A stretch of 64,000 nucleotides of DNA, taken from assembly GCF_007692705.1 (NCBI RefSeq), contig NZ_REBN01000201.1, positions 1 to 64,000 on the forward strand, read 5' to 3'. The notes below the pieces were generated by a model. It was not told the origin of the DNA, did not search any database, and saw only the letters and a program-made list of their open reading frames with translations. Origin of the DNA: Mongoliibacter sp. (lineage in GTDB: Bacteria > Bacteroidota > Bacteroidia > Cytophagales > Cyclobacteriaceae). A program made the position numbers and the translations under genes. This document shows, piece after piece, positions 33,658 to 45,100 of this stretch (its first letter is position 1; every line of letters starts with the position of its first letter).

Positions 33658-34740
33658 TTAAACTTTGAAAATTCTATATTCCCTATACCCTTTATAAAAT
33701 TCCATAAAAGAAACCCTAAATATTGTATAAACGGGAATTGCAAAAATCATCCCCAGTATACCGGCGATTTTTGCTCCGGCAAAGATAACAACAAAAATTT
33801 CAAGTGGATGGGCTTTTACAGATTTAGAGAAAATTAGAGGCTGAAGTACGACGTTATCGGTGACCTGAACTGCAGAGAATACTGCCAAAATTTTCACAAT
33901 CATAAATATAATATCATTTGAACCTGCAAAATCACTCGTCGATAGTCCTACAATAATGCCAAAGGTAGCTCCTAGCAGTGGGCCTGCATAAGGTATCAGG
34001 TTTGCTACCGCAGCAAACATTGCTATGGTCAAAGCATATTCAATCCCAACTAAGGTCAAACCTATTGCTGCCAGTGAGAAAATACAACTCAGCTGAATCA
34101 GTAATCCAACTAAATAATTTGATAACAACCTTTCCACCTTATTGAAAGTGGAGACGGCTAATTCAAAATAAGAATTGGGAATCAGATTCATGATATTCCT
34201 TCTCAAAAGTCCATTTTCCAGCAAAAGGAAAAAAGTGATAAATAAAATAGCCATGACTGCGATGAAAAATGAGCTTGTTGTGTTCACAACCGTATTTAAA
34301 ATACCTTGGATATTGATAGCCGAAAAACTGGAAATTAATGACTCCCTTACTTGAGTGATCAAAAACCCCGGCTCACTATTGACAATGTCATATCGGATCA
34401 AAAGATCCTCTACTTTGCCTACAGGGTTTTGAATTTGCTCATATATATAATCCATGTCATAGGTGGCTATTACTTGGATTTGAGCACTGATCAATGGAAT
34501 GAACAAAAGGCTAATGAAAAATATGAAAAGTGCTATAAACAGAAATGAAATGATGATAGCTATCCACCTGGGGACATTTTGGCCCAGAATATGAAATCCG
34601 TTGATTTTATTTGTCAGTGGTCTTAGGATTGCAGCTATGACCAATGAAAAAATAAAATAAAATGTAATATTCGAAAAGTACCAACCTATTATAAATAGTA
34701 GGACAATGATGACCAATAGGTATAAAACGGGTTTTTTCAT
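33658..34740 (-). CDS. AI-2E family (PF01594) membrane permease
   Basis: The ORF track starts at 34866, but the first 42 residues are polar and unlike the family; the ATG at 34740 gives MKKPVLYLLVIIVLLF and 360 residues. There are about eight membrane segments in the family layout: two at the N-terminus, a paired hydrophobic stretch (WIAIIISFLFIALFIFF), a periplasmic loop, then a C-terminal block with PYAGPLLGATFGIIVGL, and VLQPLIFSKSVKAHPLEIFVVI. The exported substrate is uncertain in this family. It is probably in an operon with ychF. A paralogue lies at 46154-47230. Confidence 0.9.
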   Translation of the reverse strand: MKKPVLYLLVIIVLLFIIGWYFSNITFYFIFSLVIAAILRPLTNKINGFHILGQNVPRWIAIIISFLFIALFIFFISLLFIPLISAQIQVIATYDMDYIYEQIQNPVGKVEDLLIRYDIVNSEPGFLITQVRESLISSFSAINIQGILNTVVNTTSSFFIAVMAILFITFFLLLENGLLRRNIMNLIPNSYFELAVSTFNKVERLLSNYLVGLLIQLSCIFSLAAIGLTLVGIEYALTIAMFAAVANLIPYAGPLLGATFGIIVGLSTSDFAGSNDIIFMIVKILAVFSAVQVTDNVVLQPLIFSKSVKAHPLEIFVVIFAGAKIAGILGMIFAIPVYTIFRVSFMEFYKGYREYRIFKV

Positions 34741-34954
34741 TGTGTATAATTGTTCTTTATTGATCACATAAAATCTCGCATTAAGGATAACTACTTCAAA
34801 ATATGAAATGATAGTTATATAATCATGCTTAATTTCATTCGTAATTAAAAAGAGAAAGAAATCCAACCTGACCTAATTTAAAAATCAAGTCTTCAATGAC
34901 AAAATACATTGCCTCAGTTGAAATTCTTTCTCTAAAGATGAACAATTACAGGAA

Positions 34955-35284
34955 TTAATCCCACTTTAACTCATCATCAAATTCTGTTTCTGATTCTTCT
35001 TTTTCAAATTGGGAAAAATCAAAATCCGGCATTAATTCGTCTTTGACATGATCCACTGCTTCTTGAAGTGCTTCTACAAATTTGGCAAAATCCTCTTTGT
35101 AAAGAAAAAGCTTGTGTTTTTCGAAAACGAATCCGTCATCCTTCAGCCTTCTTTTACTTTCGGTAATTGTCAGGTAGAAATCATTTGACCTGGTTGACTT
35201 TACATCAAAAAAATAAGTTCTTTTACCGGCTTTCACTCTCTTAGAGAAGATCTCTTCTCTATCATTTCCTCTGTTATCTTCCAC
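34955..35284 (-). CDS. DUF3276 / PUR-domain nucleic-acid-binding protein
   Basis: This 109-residue protein has a PUR-type core: EEIFSKRVKAGKRTYFFDVKSTRSNDFYLTITESK at about residues 11-45, then KHKLFLYKEDFAKFVEALQEAVDHV. A strongly acidic tail follows (DFSQFEKEESETEFDDELKWD). Such proteins bind single-stranded nucleic acid as dimers and are very common in Bacteroidota. It is monocistronic. Gaps of 214 bases to the permease and 183 to the ferredoxin contain no gene. Confidence 0.9.
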   Translation of the reverse strand: MEDNRGNDREEIFSKRVKAGKRTYFFDVKSTRSNDFYLTITESKRRLKDDGFVFEKHKLFLYKEDFAKFVEALQEAVDHVKDELMPDFDFSQFEKEESETEFDDELKWD

Positions 35285-35445
35285 TTTCCAAAGAATTTTG
35301 TTGTTTGTGTTTGGTATAAATTACGTGACAAGTTAAACCAATTCACAAATTATATTCAAGGTATTTTGGACTTTTTTTAAATAAGTAGGAGGATATTCGG
35401 AGTAAACAGTTAAAAATCAGGGGTGTTTCTAAATGTACAGAAAAT

Positions 35446-35470
35446 AAAAAAGGGCTCAAAGCCCTTTTTA
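35446..35470 (-). terminator. Intrinsic terminator of the ferredoxin gene
   Basis: AAAAAGGGCT-TTG-AGCCCTTTTTT on the - strand lies at the end of the ferredoxin gene and partly overlaps its last codons. Confidence 0.8.
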
Positions 35471-35815
35471 TTCTCCATGCATAAATATTTTTTTGCTTAG
35501 AAGAGTGTCTTCACTTTCCCTGTGGTCAGGGTCATCAACACAACAATCCACCGGACAAACAGCTGCACATTGCGGCTCTTCATGAAAGCCAGTACATTCT
35601 GTGCATTTATCAGTTACTATGTAATAAAACTCATCAGAAATAGGCTCTTGTTTTTCATGAGCATCTACTACTGTCCCATCCTCAAGGGTTACCTCTTTTA
35701 AATTGGTTCCACCAGCCCATGTCCACTCTATACCTCCTTCGTATATTGCAGTGTTAGGACATTCAGGTTCGCATGCACCACAATTGATGCATTCGTCAGT
35801 TATCATTATAGCCAT
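35468..35815 (-). CDS. 2[4Fe-4S] ferredoxin
   Basis: Two cluster-binding motifs are present: [13 protein letters not shown] near the N-terminus, and [21 protein letters not shown] after a 40-residue insert rich in Thr and Val. The spacing of the second motif (CxxC-x8-CxxxCP) is typical of the dicluster ferredoxins found in Bacteroidota. It carries electrons for an unidentified partner. The 115-residue gene is divergent from the acyl-CoA reductase gene, 150 bases away. This pair is conserved in the phylum, as I recall, which suggests a linked role or shared regulation. Confidence 0.93.
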   Translation of the reverse strand: MAIMITDECINCGACEPECPNTAIYEGGIEWTWAGGTNLKEVTLEDGTVVDAHEKQEPISDEFYYIVTDKCTECTGFHEEPQCAAVCPVDCCVDDPDHRESEDTLLSKKIFMHGE

Positions 35816-35938
35816 GTCGAAATCTTTTTTTTACGCGTCGTAAAATTAACAATCAAATAACCAAGGATGCAAAAAAAAAGTTGTCATGCTAACTAATTTA
35901 TATTGATTCTAGCAAAGTAGTGTTTCTTTTATAATCAA

Positions 35939-35946
35939 TATCTTTG
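35939..35946 (+). promoter_or_regulatory. Candidate -7 box of the acyl-CoA reductase gene
   Basis: TATCTTTG matches TAnnTTTG and lies 20 bases before the ATG. No clear TTG is found at -33. Confidence 0.45.
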
Positions 35947-35965
35947 CAATTCAATATTTCAATTT

Positions 35966-36979
35966 ATGCTTTTAGAAGATAGAATCAATGCTTTTGCAAA
36001 ACTCGGAGATCGAATTGCGACCTTGTCTGATGATAAGTTTGAAGAACTTTATAGAAAGATTAAAAATAATAACAGTTGGTTTACGAAAGAAAATGTCAAA
36101 AATGCCTTTTTGGGTTTGCAACTTTTCCTTGATAGGAAAGAGCTGAAAGAATGGATAATTCCTTATAACCTTGATTCGGTCAGGGATAAGAAAACAATTG
36201 GTTTAATGCTGGCGGGAAATATTCCTGCAGTAGGATTTCATGATATTCTTTGCGTTTTGATTACTGGACACAAAGCAGCAATAAAGCTTAGCACAACTGA
36301 TTCAGCCTCTATACAATGGTTGGTTAACAGTTTGATTGAAATTGAGTCGCGTTTTGGTGAGTTGGTTAGCTTTGAAGATATGTTGAGAAATAAAGATGCC
36401 TATATCGCTACTGGAAGCGATAATTCCTCCCGTTACTTTGATTACTATTTTGGGAAGTATCCTCATATCATTCGCAAAAACAGGACATCTGTAGCAGTTT
36501 TGAAAGGTGATGAGAAAGGAGCTGATTTTTTGTCCTTGGGTAAGGACATATTCCAATATTTTGGGTTAGGCTGTAGAAATGTATCTAAAATTTTTATTCC
36601 AAATAAAGAAATTCTTACAGACTTGCTTGATGCCGTAGAAGCATTCAACTACCTCGCAGACCACCATAAATACAGAAACAATTACGATTATAATAAATCC
36701 ATATACCTGGTCAATAGTGAAGTGCATCTTGATAATGGTTTTCTTCTTTTGAAGGAAAGTGAGGAGTTAGTTTCTCCAATTTCCGTATTGTATTATGAGG
36801 TATACTCTGATCAAGCTGGCTTAAAAGAGAAAATTGAAGCGATTTCGGCAAAAACACAGTGTGTCGTCAGTAAAGATGCATGGTATCCACAAAGTTTTCC
36901 TTTCGGACGGGCACAATGTCCAACCTTATCCGATTATTCGGACGGTGTTGATACGATTTCTTTTCTGAAAGGTCTATAG
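35966..36979 (+). CDS. Acyl-CoA reductase (LuxC-like)
   Basis: The 337 residues resemble the LuxC/acyl-CoA reductase branch of the aldehyde dehydrogenase superfamily. LMLAGNIPAVGFHDILCVLITG is the N-terminal nucleotide-binding strand, ATGSDNSSRYFDYYFGKYPHIIRKNRTSVAVL is the conserved centre, and FGLGCRNVSKIFIP carries the predicted nucleophile Cys. The reaction would be NADPH-dependent reduction of a fatty acyl-CoA to an aldehyde. No luxD, luxE or luciferase gene is nearby, so the role is not bioluminescence. It is followed 30 bases later by an AtoE-type transporter, possibly in an operon. Confidence 0.9.
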   Translation: MLLEDRINAFAKLGDRIATLSDDKFEELYRKIKNNNSWFTKENVKNAFLGLQLFLDRKELKEWIIPYNLDSVRDKKTIGLMLAGNIPAVGFHDILCVLITGHKAAIKLSTTDSASIQWLVNSLIEIESRFGELVSFEDMLRNKDAYIATGSDNSSRYFDYYFGKYPHIIRKNRTSVAVLKGDEKGADFLSLGKDIFQYFGLGCRNVSKIFIPNKEILTDLLDAVEAFNYLADHHKYRNNYDYNKSIYLVNSEVHLDNGFLLLKESEELVSPISVLYYEVYSDQAGLKEKIEAISAKTQCVVSKDAWYPQSFPFGRAQCPTLSDYSDGVDTISFLKGL

Positions 36980-37009
36980 TAACCCTCACTGAATCAACGT
37001 GAAATCACG

Positions 37010-38320
37010 ATGAATTTGAATTTGAAATTCCCTTCCACATTTCAGATTGCGTTACTGCTAAGCTTGATTGTCTATCTATTAGCAGTAGCTATTACCCTTC
37101 CAATAGATGCAAATTTGCTGGGATATTCTTTTGAAGTACTAGGTTTTTGGAAAACAGGGTTTTGGGAATTGTTGGAGTTTACCATGCAGATGATTTTGAT
37201 TTTGGTCCTAGGGCATACCTTAGCCATGTCAAAACCTGTCAATTACCTATTGGATAAGGTTGCATCTACTGCCACCAACAATTCGCAGGCTGTTCTTATG
37301 ACTGGAATGGGAGCTATAACAGGTGGATACATCAATTGGGGTTTCGGGTTGATTTTCGGAGCAGTACTGGCTAGGAAGATTGGAGAATATGCAAGTAGGA
37401 ACAACATAGAAATCAATTACCCTCTCGTTGCAGCTTCAGGATACTTAGGGATGTTGGTATGGCATGGAGGTTTCTCAGGGTCATCTACCTTAAAAGTAGC
37501 AGAGGATAACCATTTTTTGGCTGATACGATTGGTACCATTACAGTAGATCAAACCATCTTTTCCAGTTTTAATCTATGGGTAAATTTAAGTTTGATTATA
37601 TGCTTGGGAATCTCTTTATACATCCTATCAAAAAGGCGTTTCATAAAATTTGACATAGCTTTTGAGGATAAGATGTTTGAGAGAAAGAAAATAGTAGGGA
37701 AAGGTGTAGACAAACTGGGATATATCTTAGGGGTATTAATTTTGGTCTTGGTCTTGGTAGATTTTTTGAAAGTAGGTGACGAGGGATGGGGTTTTCTGGA
37801 TTTGAACTTTGTAAACTTTGCTTTGCTCGGGTTTGGTCTTTTGGCTTTTGGAAGTCTTAATGAATATGTGATTTCCCTTAGGGATGCGGTCAAAGGAGCT
37901 ACAGATATTTTAATTCAATTCCCCTTTTATGCCGGCATATTGGGGATCATGAAATACAGCGGTTTGCTTGTTTTACTTGCAGACGATATGGTATCGCGGT
38001 CAGGGGCTGATACCTTTCCTTTACTTTCTTTTTTCAGCGCAGCCCTGATCAATTTCTTTGTTCCCTCCGGTGGTGGGCAATGGGCCATACAGGGGCCTGT
38101 GGTCATGGAGGCAGCAGAAAAAATGGGCATAGAAATTCCCAAAATGATATTGGTCTTTGCATATGGAGATCAAGTAAGTAATATGCTTCAGCCATTCTGG
38201 GCACTACCTTTACTTTCCATCACGGGATTGTCTGCTAAGGAGATTCTGAAATATACTTCAATATTCTTTTTGACAGCCTTTATAGTTTTTGGCTTATTTG
38301 TATGGTATGGAGTGTCCTAA
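37010..38320 (+). CDS. Short-chain fatty acid transporter, AtoE type
   Basis: This 436-residue protein has about 11-12 membrane segments. Family motifs are TGGYINWGFGLIFGAVLARKIG, LVAASGYLGMLVWHGGFSGSS, and FFVPSGGGQWAIQGPVVMEAA, followed by GDQVSNMLQPFWALP. It imports short-chain fatty acids such as acetoacetate or butyrate. The gene follows acyl-CoA reductase by 30 bases, which suggests a shared fatty-acid context. No thiolase or CoA-transferase gene is near. Confidence 0.92.
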   Translation: MNLNLKFPSTFQIALLLSLIVYLLAVAITLPIDANLLGYSFEVLGFWKTGFWELLEFTMQMILILVLGHTLAMSKPVNYLLDKVASTATNNSQAVLMTGMGAITGGYINWGFGLIFGAVLARKIGEYASRNNIEINYPLVAASGYLGMLVWHGGFSGSSTLKVAEDNHFLADTIGTITVDQTIFSSFNLWVNLSLIICLGISLYILSKRRFIKFDIAFEDKMFERKKIVGKGVDKLGYILGVLILVLVLVDFLKVGDEGWGFLDLNFVNFALLGFGLLAFGSLNEYVISLRDAVKGATDILIQFPFYAGILGIMKYSGLLVLLADDMVSRSGADTFPLLSFFSAALINFFVPSGGGQWAIQGPVVMEAAEKMGIEIPKMILVFAYGDQVSNMLQPFWALPLLSITGLSAKEILKYTSIFFLTAFIVFGLFVWYGVS

Positions 38321-38388
38321 CGCTTTTTATAATTTGTATAAATACCACCGTTGAAAGGGTTATCACTTCCAATATTGGCCTATATTTT

Positions 38389-38396
38389 TATCTTTG
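38389..38396 (+). promoter_or_regulatory. Candidate -7 box of the aconitase gene
   Basis: TATCTTTG matches TAnnTTTG, 48 bases before the ATG. It is identical to the box before the acyl-CoA reductase gene. There is no TTG within 17-23 bases. Confidence 0.45.
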
Positions 38397-38443
38397 CGGT
38401 TTGTTTAGAAATTCTTTTCAACATTTAATAAATTCAATTCCAA

Positions 38444-40702
38444 ATGGCATTTGATATAGAAATGATCAAGGCAGTGTATGCTAAGTTTCCTGAGCGGATA
38501 GCAGCTGCGAGAAAGGCAGTGGGAAGACCACTTACGCTGACCGAAAAAATACTCTACGGACATTTGGCCCAAGGCGAGGCCAATCAGGCTTACGAAAGAG
38601 GTGTTTCTTACGTAGATTTTAATCCTGACAGGGTTGCCATGCAAGACGCTACTGCACAAATGGCCCTTTTACAATTTATGCAAGCTGGCAGAAGCCAAGT
38701 GGCAGTTCCTTCAACTGTGCACTGCGATCACCTTATACAAGCTGAAGTAGGTGCAACTGCAGATTTGAGCAAAGCAAAAGATAAAAACAGAGAGGTTTAT
38801 GACTTCCTTTCATCTGTGTCCAATAAATACGGTATCGGTTTCTGGAAGCCTGGAGCAGGTATCATTCATCAAGTTGTACTGGAAAATTATGCATTTCCGG
38901 GAGGAATGATGATTGGTACAGATTCACATACACCAAATGCCGGTGGATTGGGGATGATAGCTATTGGAGTAGGTGGTGCAGATGCATGTGATGTCATGGC
39001 CGGATTACCTTGGGAACTAAAATTCCCAAAACTGATAGGTGTAAAATTGACGGGTAAATTATCAGGATGGACCGCAGCAAAAGATGTTATCCTTAAAGTT
39101 GCTGGAATCCTTACTGTAAAAGGTGGAACAGGTGCAGTGGTCGAATATTTCGGAGAAGGAGCTAACTCTCTTTCTGCTACGGGAAAAGGAACCATCTGTA
39201 ATATGGGAGCCGAAATAGGGGCGACGACTTCTATTTTTGGATATGACGAAAAATCCGAAGCTTACCTTAGAGGTACTGAAAGAGGAGATATTGCCGATAT
39301 GGCAAATGGTATCAAAGAACACCTTAATGGAGATGCTGAAGTTTATGCTCAGCCTGAAAAATACTTTGATCAGGTAATCGAAATCAATCTATCCGAATTG
39401 GAACCACATATTAACGGTCCATTTACTCCGGATTTGGCTTGGCCTTTGTCTAAATTTGCAGCTGCGGTGAAAGAGAATGGTTGGCCGGCAAAATTGGAAG
39501 TTGGGCTTATAGGTTCCTGTACCAACTCCTCTTACGAAGATATTTCCAGAGCAGCCTCTTTGGCGCAACAGGCAGTCGATAAAAAACTTGTCGCTAAATC
39601 AGAATATACCATTACTCCAGGTTCAGAGCTCGTTAGGTTTACTGTAGACAGAGATGGGTTTTTGGATACTTTTGGAAAAATGGGCGGGGTGGTTTTAGCC
39701 AATGCCTGTGGACCTTGTATTGGTCAATGGGCCAGACATGGTGCTGAAAAGCAAGAGAAGAACTCGATTATTACCTCATTCAACAGGAACTTTGCTAAAA
39801 GAGCTGATGGTAATCCAAATACGCATTCTTTTGTAGCTTCTCCAGAATTGGTGACCGCAATGGCAATTGCCGGCGATTTGACTTTCAACCCTATGACCGA
39901 TACCCTGACTAACGAGGATGGTAAGCAGGTTAAACTGGATGAACCAGCTGGTTTGGAAATGCCTACTAAGGGTTTTGCGGTAGAAGATGCTGGCTACCAG
40001 GCTCCAGCCGAGGATGGATCTAAGGTAGAAGTCATAGTTGATGCTAAATCTGAAAGACTCCAATTGCTTGAGCCATTTTCACCTTGGGAGGGGACAGATT
40101 TGACTGGTTTAAAATTATTGATCAAGGCAAAAGGGAAATGTACCACAGACCATATTTCTATGGCTGGCCCATGGTTGAGATTTAGAGGGCATTTGGATAA
40201 TATTTCTAATAACATGTTGATCGGTGCAGTAAACTCTTACAATGAACAGACCAACCAGGTTAAAAATCAACTTACGGGCGAGTATGCTGAGGTACCTACA
40301 GTTCAAAGACAGTACAAACTTCATGGTGTAGGATCTATAGTAGTCGGTGATGAAAACTATGGAGAAGGTTCTTCGAGAGAGCATGCGGCTATGGAGCCTA
40401 GGTTCCTTGGTGTAAGGGCTATCTTGGTAAAGTCTTTTGCCAGAATCCATGAAACCAATCTTAAGAAACAAGGGATGCTTGCTTTGACTTTTGACAATCC
40501 AGCAGATTATGATCTCGTACAGGAGGATGATAAAATTGATATCGTTGGCTTGACTACTTTTAAGCCAGGATTGCCATTGACAGTGGTTTTAAATCATGCA
40601 GATGGAAGTAAAGATGAGATCAAAGTGAATCATACCTATAATGCAGGTCAGATCGAATGGTTCAAGGCTGGTTCAGCTTTGAATATGATCAAAACAGCTT
40701 AA
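38444..40702 (+). CDS. Aconitate hydratase (mitochondrial-type)
   Basis: This TCA-cycle enzyme isomerises citrate to isocitrate. The three [4Fe-4S] ligands are C359 in GSCTNSS and C422/C425 in NACGPCIGQ, almost at the numbering of mitochondrial aconitase. Other conserved stretches are [46 protein letters not shown] and [14 protein letters not shown]. The 752-residue length fits the mitochondrial-type enzyme (ACO2-like), not AcnB or the longer AcnA. The gene is monocistronic between its own promoter and terminator. Confidence 0.97.
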   Translation: MAFDIEMIKAVYAKFPERIAAARKAVGRPLTLTEKILYGHLAQGEANQAYERGVSYVDFNPDRVAMQDATAQMALLQFMQAGRSQVAVPSTVHCDHLIQAEVGATADLSKAKDKNREVYDFLSSVSNKYGIGFWKPGAGIIHQVVLENYAFPGGMMIGTDSHTPNAGGLGMIAIGVGGADACDVMAGLPWELKFPKLIGVKLTGKLSGWTAAKDVILKVAGILTVKGGTGAVVEYFGEGANSLSATGKGTICNMGAEIGATTSIFGYDEKSEAYLRGTERGDIADMANGIKEHLNGDAEVYAQPEKYFDQVIEINLSELEPHINGPFTPDLAWPLSKFAAAVKENGWPAKLEVGLIGSCTNSSYEDISRAASLAQQAVDKKLVAKSEYTITPGSELVRFTVDRDGFLDTFGKMGGVVLANACGPCIGQWARHGAEKQEKNSIITSFNRNFAKRADGNPNTHSFVASPELVTAMAIAGDLTFNPMTDTLTNEDGKQVKLDEPAGLEMPTKGFAVEDAGYQAPAEDGSKVEVIVDAKSERLQLLEPFSPWEGTDLTGLKLLIKAKGKCTTDHISMAGPWLRFRGHLDNISNNMLIGAVNSYNEQTNQVKNQLTGEYAEVPTVQRQYKLHGVGSIVVGDENYGEGSSREHAAMEPRFLGVRAILVKSFARIHETNLKKQGMLALTFDNPADYDLVQEDDKIDIVGLTTFKPGLPLTVVLNHADGSKDEIKVNHTYNAGQIEWFKAGSALNMIKTA

Positions 40703-40728
40703 TTTAGCTAAGAAAAGTATTTTATTTA

Positions 40729-40767
40729 AAAAGTCAGGTGGACCTATCCACTTGACTTTTTTTTTAG
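40729..40767 (+). terminator. Intrinsic terminator after aconitase
   Basis: AAAAGTCAGGTGGA-CCTA-TCCACTTGACTTTTTTTTT is a long stem, with one G-T pair. Confidence 0.88.
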
Positions 40768-40801
40768 AAATTAGTTTAACTTTAGCTCCAATTAATCGAA
40801 A

Positions 40802-42046
40802 ATGTTGAACAATATATTTTCTATGGACTATGACAATTTAAGGATATCCTTTTTTTGGATAATTCTATTTTTTTCATTTTCCGCACCGCATACTATTTTT
40901 AGTCAAACGGTGGAGTCTGATGAACGGGCTTTATTGAATGTAGGGGAAAGTGAAGGTATCAGTTTTTCCAAAGACTCACTATTTTTGATGAACCTGAGAT
41001 TCAGGATGCAAAACAGGGCTGGTTTTAATACTTTAGAAGGAGATGCATTTGAGGTAAGCGAATATGAAATGCGCGTTAGGAGGTTGAGGTTGAGATTCGA
41101 CGGGTTTGTCGGTAATCCAAGGTTCCAATACTATATTCAATTGGCTTTTTCAAAAGCAGATCTGGATTTGGAAACAAGTGTAGTGGCACAACCTATTAGA
41201 GATGCCATTTTGTATTACTTTATCAATGAAAATCTTTATGTAGGTTTTGGTCAATCCAAGTTGCCGGGGAATAGACAGCGGGTAATCAGTTCTGGTAACC
41301 TCCAATTTGCGGATAGATCAACAGCCAATGCTATTTTCACCCTAGACAGGGATTTCGGGATTTTTCTATATAAAACAATTCCTTTTAAAAATCAATCTAT
41401 TTTACAGTTAAAAGGCGTAATTTCAACTGGGGATGGAAGGAATGCTTCTGCTATAAATGATGGTTTGGCATACACTGGAAGAGTTGAATTTTTACCATTT
41501 GGAAGGTTTACCAATAGCGGAGACTATTCAGAAGGTGATTTTGAATTCGAACCCAAACCAAAGTTAGCTTTAGGGCTTACTTATTCTGATAATCAAAAAG
41601 CTACTAGAACTGGAGGACAGTTAGGGCAGGAGTTGTTTGATCCCCGAAATATGAATAGCTTTATTGTAGATGGGATATATAAACACCTTGGTTGGGCTGT
41701 AATGGGAGAATACCTACATAGATCGTCTGTTGATCCCGTTACCAGCAATGAACAGGGAGATATCCGGTATGTATTCGTGGGTTGGGGCTTAAACTCCCAA
41801 GTCAGTAAAATGTTGGATCGCAAGAATGAGCTTGCAGTTCGGTATTCAAAAGTGACTCCGAATGTGCAAATCAGCGAATTTCAACAGCGTGTGGACGAAG
41901 CTTTAGTAGGATTTACCCACTATGTCAATGGGCATCGGATCAAAGTTCAGGCGAACCTTGGGTACAAATGGCTTGAGGGATTGGCTAAATTTGAAAATAC
42001 GGGGAATTCGTGGACCGGTATGTTTCAGGTTGAATTTGGAATTTGA
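40802..42046 (+). CDS. Phosphate-selective porin O/P-like outer-membrane protein
   Basis: This 414-residue beta-barrel protein has a long signal (residues 1-34, ending TIFSQ). Motifs of the porin O/P group are visible: LNLRFRMQNRAGF-type early strand (here LFLMNLRFRMQNR), RRLRLRFDGFVGNPRFQYYIQLAFSK, LYVGFGQSKLPGNRQRVISSGNLQFADRS, and a final strand WTGMFQVEFGI ending in an aliphatic residue after Phe. It may pass phosphate or other anions; specificity is not readable. A second in-frame Met (residue 8) is an alternative start. It is probably monocistronic. Confidence 0.88.
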   Translation: MLNNIFSMDYDNLRISFFWIILFFSFSAPHTIFSQTVESDERALLNVGESEGISFSKDSLFLMNLRFRMQNRAGFNTLEGDAFEVSEYEMRVRRLRLRFDGFVGNPRFQYYIQLAFSKADLDLETSVVAQPIRDAILYYFINENLYVGFGQSKLPGNRQRVISSGNLQFADRSTANAIFTLDRDFGIFLYKTIPFKNQSILQLKGVISTGDGRNASAINDGLAYTGRVEFLPFGRFTNSGDYSEGDFEFEPKPKLALGLTYSDNQKATRTGGQLGQELFDPRNMNSFIVDGIYKHLGWAVMGEYLHRSSVDPVTSNEQGDIRYVFVGWGLNSQVSKMLDRKNELAVRYSKVTPNVQISEFQQRVDEALVGFTHYVNGHRIKVQANLGYKWLEGLAKFENTGNSWTGMFQVEFGI

Positions 42047-42127
42047 ATTTGACAAAAAACAAAAATGTTAATTTTAACAGCAAATTATTTGTTATAAAAA
42101 ACAATTTACTGTATGTTTACGCAGTAT

Positions 42128-42135
42128 TAATTTTG
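42128..42135 (+). promoter_or_regulatory. Candidate -7 box of the histidine kinase gene
   Basis: TAATTTTG matches TAnnTTTG, about 48 bases before the ATG. The -33 element is not evident. Confidence 0.4.
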
Positions 42136-42183
42136 AATCACCCTATTCAATTTTCCAAATTGTAAACTTATAAACTGCCTTCA

Positions 42184-45100
42184 ATGAAAGAGAGAGGTAT
42201 TAACAGTACTTTTAAAAAAATCATTTACGAGTCCAGTGAGATGGTTTTTTTGGCGGATGATACTTATCCGTATAATATCTTTTACAGCAATCAGGCATTT
42301 GAAAATCTGATTGGGCAGTTTTTGGATGAAAAAAGCCTTGTTGGTTTAGGTTTGGACATCAACTCCTATATTTTTAATGAAGAGATGATTCTAAACTTTA
42401 TGGGCGTAGAATATACATTTTTTCTAGAACTGCCTCAGGAAAATGCCTCCAATTACTTTTTATTTTATAAGGGAAAAGAAATGAGAGGGCAAGGGCTGCC
42501 TACCAAAAAGGATTCTCAGTATTTTTTTAGAAATACAGTAGACCTGATAGCGATTGGCCAGGAAACATACCTGACTTGGGTAAGTAATTCGATCAAACCG
42601 ATGCTTGGCTATTCTCCTGAAGAAATAATTAATATTGAACTCTGCAGTTATTTTCACCCAGATGATATTGAGCACGTCAGATCACTTACTTTTGATATCA
42701 GGCAAGAAAGAAAAAACAGTCAGTTTACAGCTCGACTATTGACTAAAGGAGGAGATTACAGATGGTTTGAATTCCATGTCCATTTTATTGTAGGCAAGTT
42801 CTATGCAATGGGCAGAGATGTTACGGAATTCAAATCAGAACTTATACAAAGAGAAAATTTAAATGATTTTTATGCTTTATGTGAAGAAGTCACTGACCTT
42901 GGATTTTTTGAGATTTCTACCCAATCAAATACTGTTTCGCTAACAGATTCTCTCAAGCGACTTTTAGCGGTGCAAAATGAGGGAGAATTGACCTTGGAAG
43001 AAATGATCAAAATATTTCAAGACTCTGATAGACCAATATTAAAAGAGGCTCTTTCTGAAATGATGGCTACAGGAAAAGGGATAGAATTGATACTTGAGGT
43101 GCCTGTTGAAGGATCACGATCCAAATGGGTGAAGTTAATAGGCCAAACCAATCAAGAGCAAAATAGGCACACAAGGTTGTTTGGGACTATCCAAGACATT
43201 ACAGCATCTTTTGAGGAACAAAACAAGCTTGATGTCTATCGTGAATTGTTTTATCTCAGCCCTGATCCTATGATTATTTCAGATCTTTCAGGTAAAATCA
43301 TTTACTCCAATCAAGCTGCGAGGAGTAAGTTTGCTCCTGATGGTCAGATTACATTTCCCAATAAAATATCAGGATTTGAGCCCATCTTGGCAGATAAAGA
43401 AATATGGGATTCCCATGTTGAACAGCTGACTTCTTCCGGGAGTAAAGTTTACCAAAGTGCGGTGATCAATTCTTCAGGTAAAGAAATGGAAGCAGAGGTA
43501 AACGCTAAGTTTATACAGATTCAGGGGCAAACATTGGTGGTGTCTATTTTTAGGGATATTACAGGAAGAGAACTACCTATTCAAGCATCTTCTGATCCAT
43601 CTGATTTCCTTCATCACCTTACAGAACATATTCCTGGAGCACTTTATCAATTTGTATTGGACAAAGAAGGAGAGATGAAGTTTTCCTACCTAAGTCCCGG
43701 TATAAAAAATCTATTGGACTTGGGTGAGACAGAATTCACAGAGTTTAATGATGTAGGCAAAGCAATTTCAAAAGTTCACCCGGAGGATATTGCCCAAGTA
43801 CTTACTTCAACTGTAGCTTCAGCGAGGAAGCTTAGCCCTTGGACGTGTAAATTCAGAATTCAGGAACTTGGCACCACTGACTTCAAATGGGTGCAAGGCG
43901 CTGCAAAACCAGAATTACTCGAGAACGGGGATGTTGTTTGGTATGGATACCTCACTGATATCACAGACCAAAAAATGTTTGAAGACAGGCTGCATAATGC
44001 TAGAGAAGAAGCAATGAAAGCCAGCCAAGTAAAATCAGAGTTTCTCTCCATTATAAGTCATGAATTGCGCACTCCTTTAAATGCCATTTCAGGTTCTGTT
44101 TACTCCCTGCTTCAGGATGACCATACACCTGTTCAAAAGTCCGCTTTCAATACCATTAATTTTGCAGTAGAGAATCTAATCACCATGATCAATGATCTCT
44201 TGGATTTCCAAAAAATAGAAGCGGGAAAATTGACTTTGGAAAATAGTCCAATGAGCCTTGGTGCCGTCGTTAAAAGCGTGGTAGATGGGTTACAATTCCA
44301 TGCTAAAGACAGTGGAAACCAACTTCAATTGAAGATTAAGGACGATTTGGATTTGGAAGTCAAAGGCGATAAAGTTAGGATTGCCCAGGTTTTGAATAAT
44401 CTTATTTCAAACGCCTTGAAATTTACAAAGAATGGAAATGTTGATGTCCTTTTGGAGCTTAAGTCACAGTCTGATTCTAAAGTTAAAGTCTATTTCGAAG
44501 TACGGGATAACGGTATCGGAATAGCAGAAGAACATAAGGCTAGGATTTTCAATGAATTTGATCAGATTCAGCATTCTTTTAGCAAAAAATATGGAGGAAC
44601 TGGATTAGGCTTGTCCATAACCAAGAAACTACTGGACTTGATGGAAAGTAAGATCGACTTGCAATCTGAGATTAATGTTGGCTCATCATTCTTCTTCGAA
44701 ATAGAATTTGAAAAAGTATATATTCAGCAGAATGAAGTGCAAGTTAAGCCCACTACAGATATCCCCGTCAGTTCTAATGGTAAGTATACAAGCTCAGATT
44801 CTGATCAGTTAGTAAATAGAGATTCTAAACAAGGTAAAAAAGGCCCCGCATCCCTTTCAGAAGTTAGGTTGCTGATGGTAGAAGACAATGATGTAAATGC
44901 TTTGGTTTTAGGTAAGATCATCAAAAAGTGGGGTATTCAATACGAAAGGGTAAATAATGGCAAATTGGCAGTTGAGGCAATGCAGCAAGGTGAATTTGAT
45001 TGTGTTCTGATGGATATACAAATGCCAGTAATGAATGGCTTTGAAGCAACGGAAAAGATAAAGGAGTTTTCTGCCGTTCCTATTTTGGCTCTATCGGCTG

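Noticed and set aside
33658-34866. Long N-terminus of the AI-2E permease from 34866
   Set aside because: The first 42 residues are not family-like; the ATG at 34740 begins the first membrane segment.
35966-36979. Bioluminescence operon, because the protein is LuxC-like
   Set aside because: No luciferase, transferase or synthetase gene is present; acyl-CoA reductases of this type are common in Bacteroidota.
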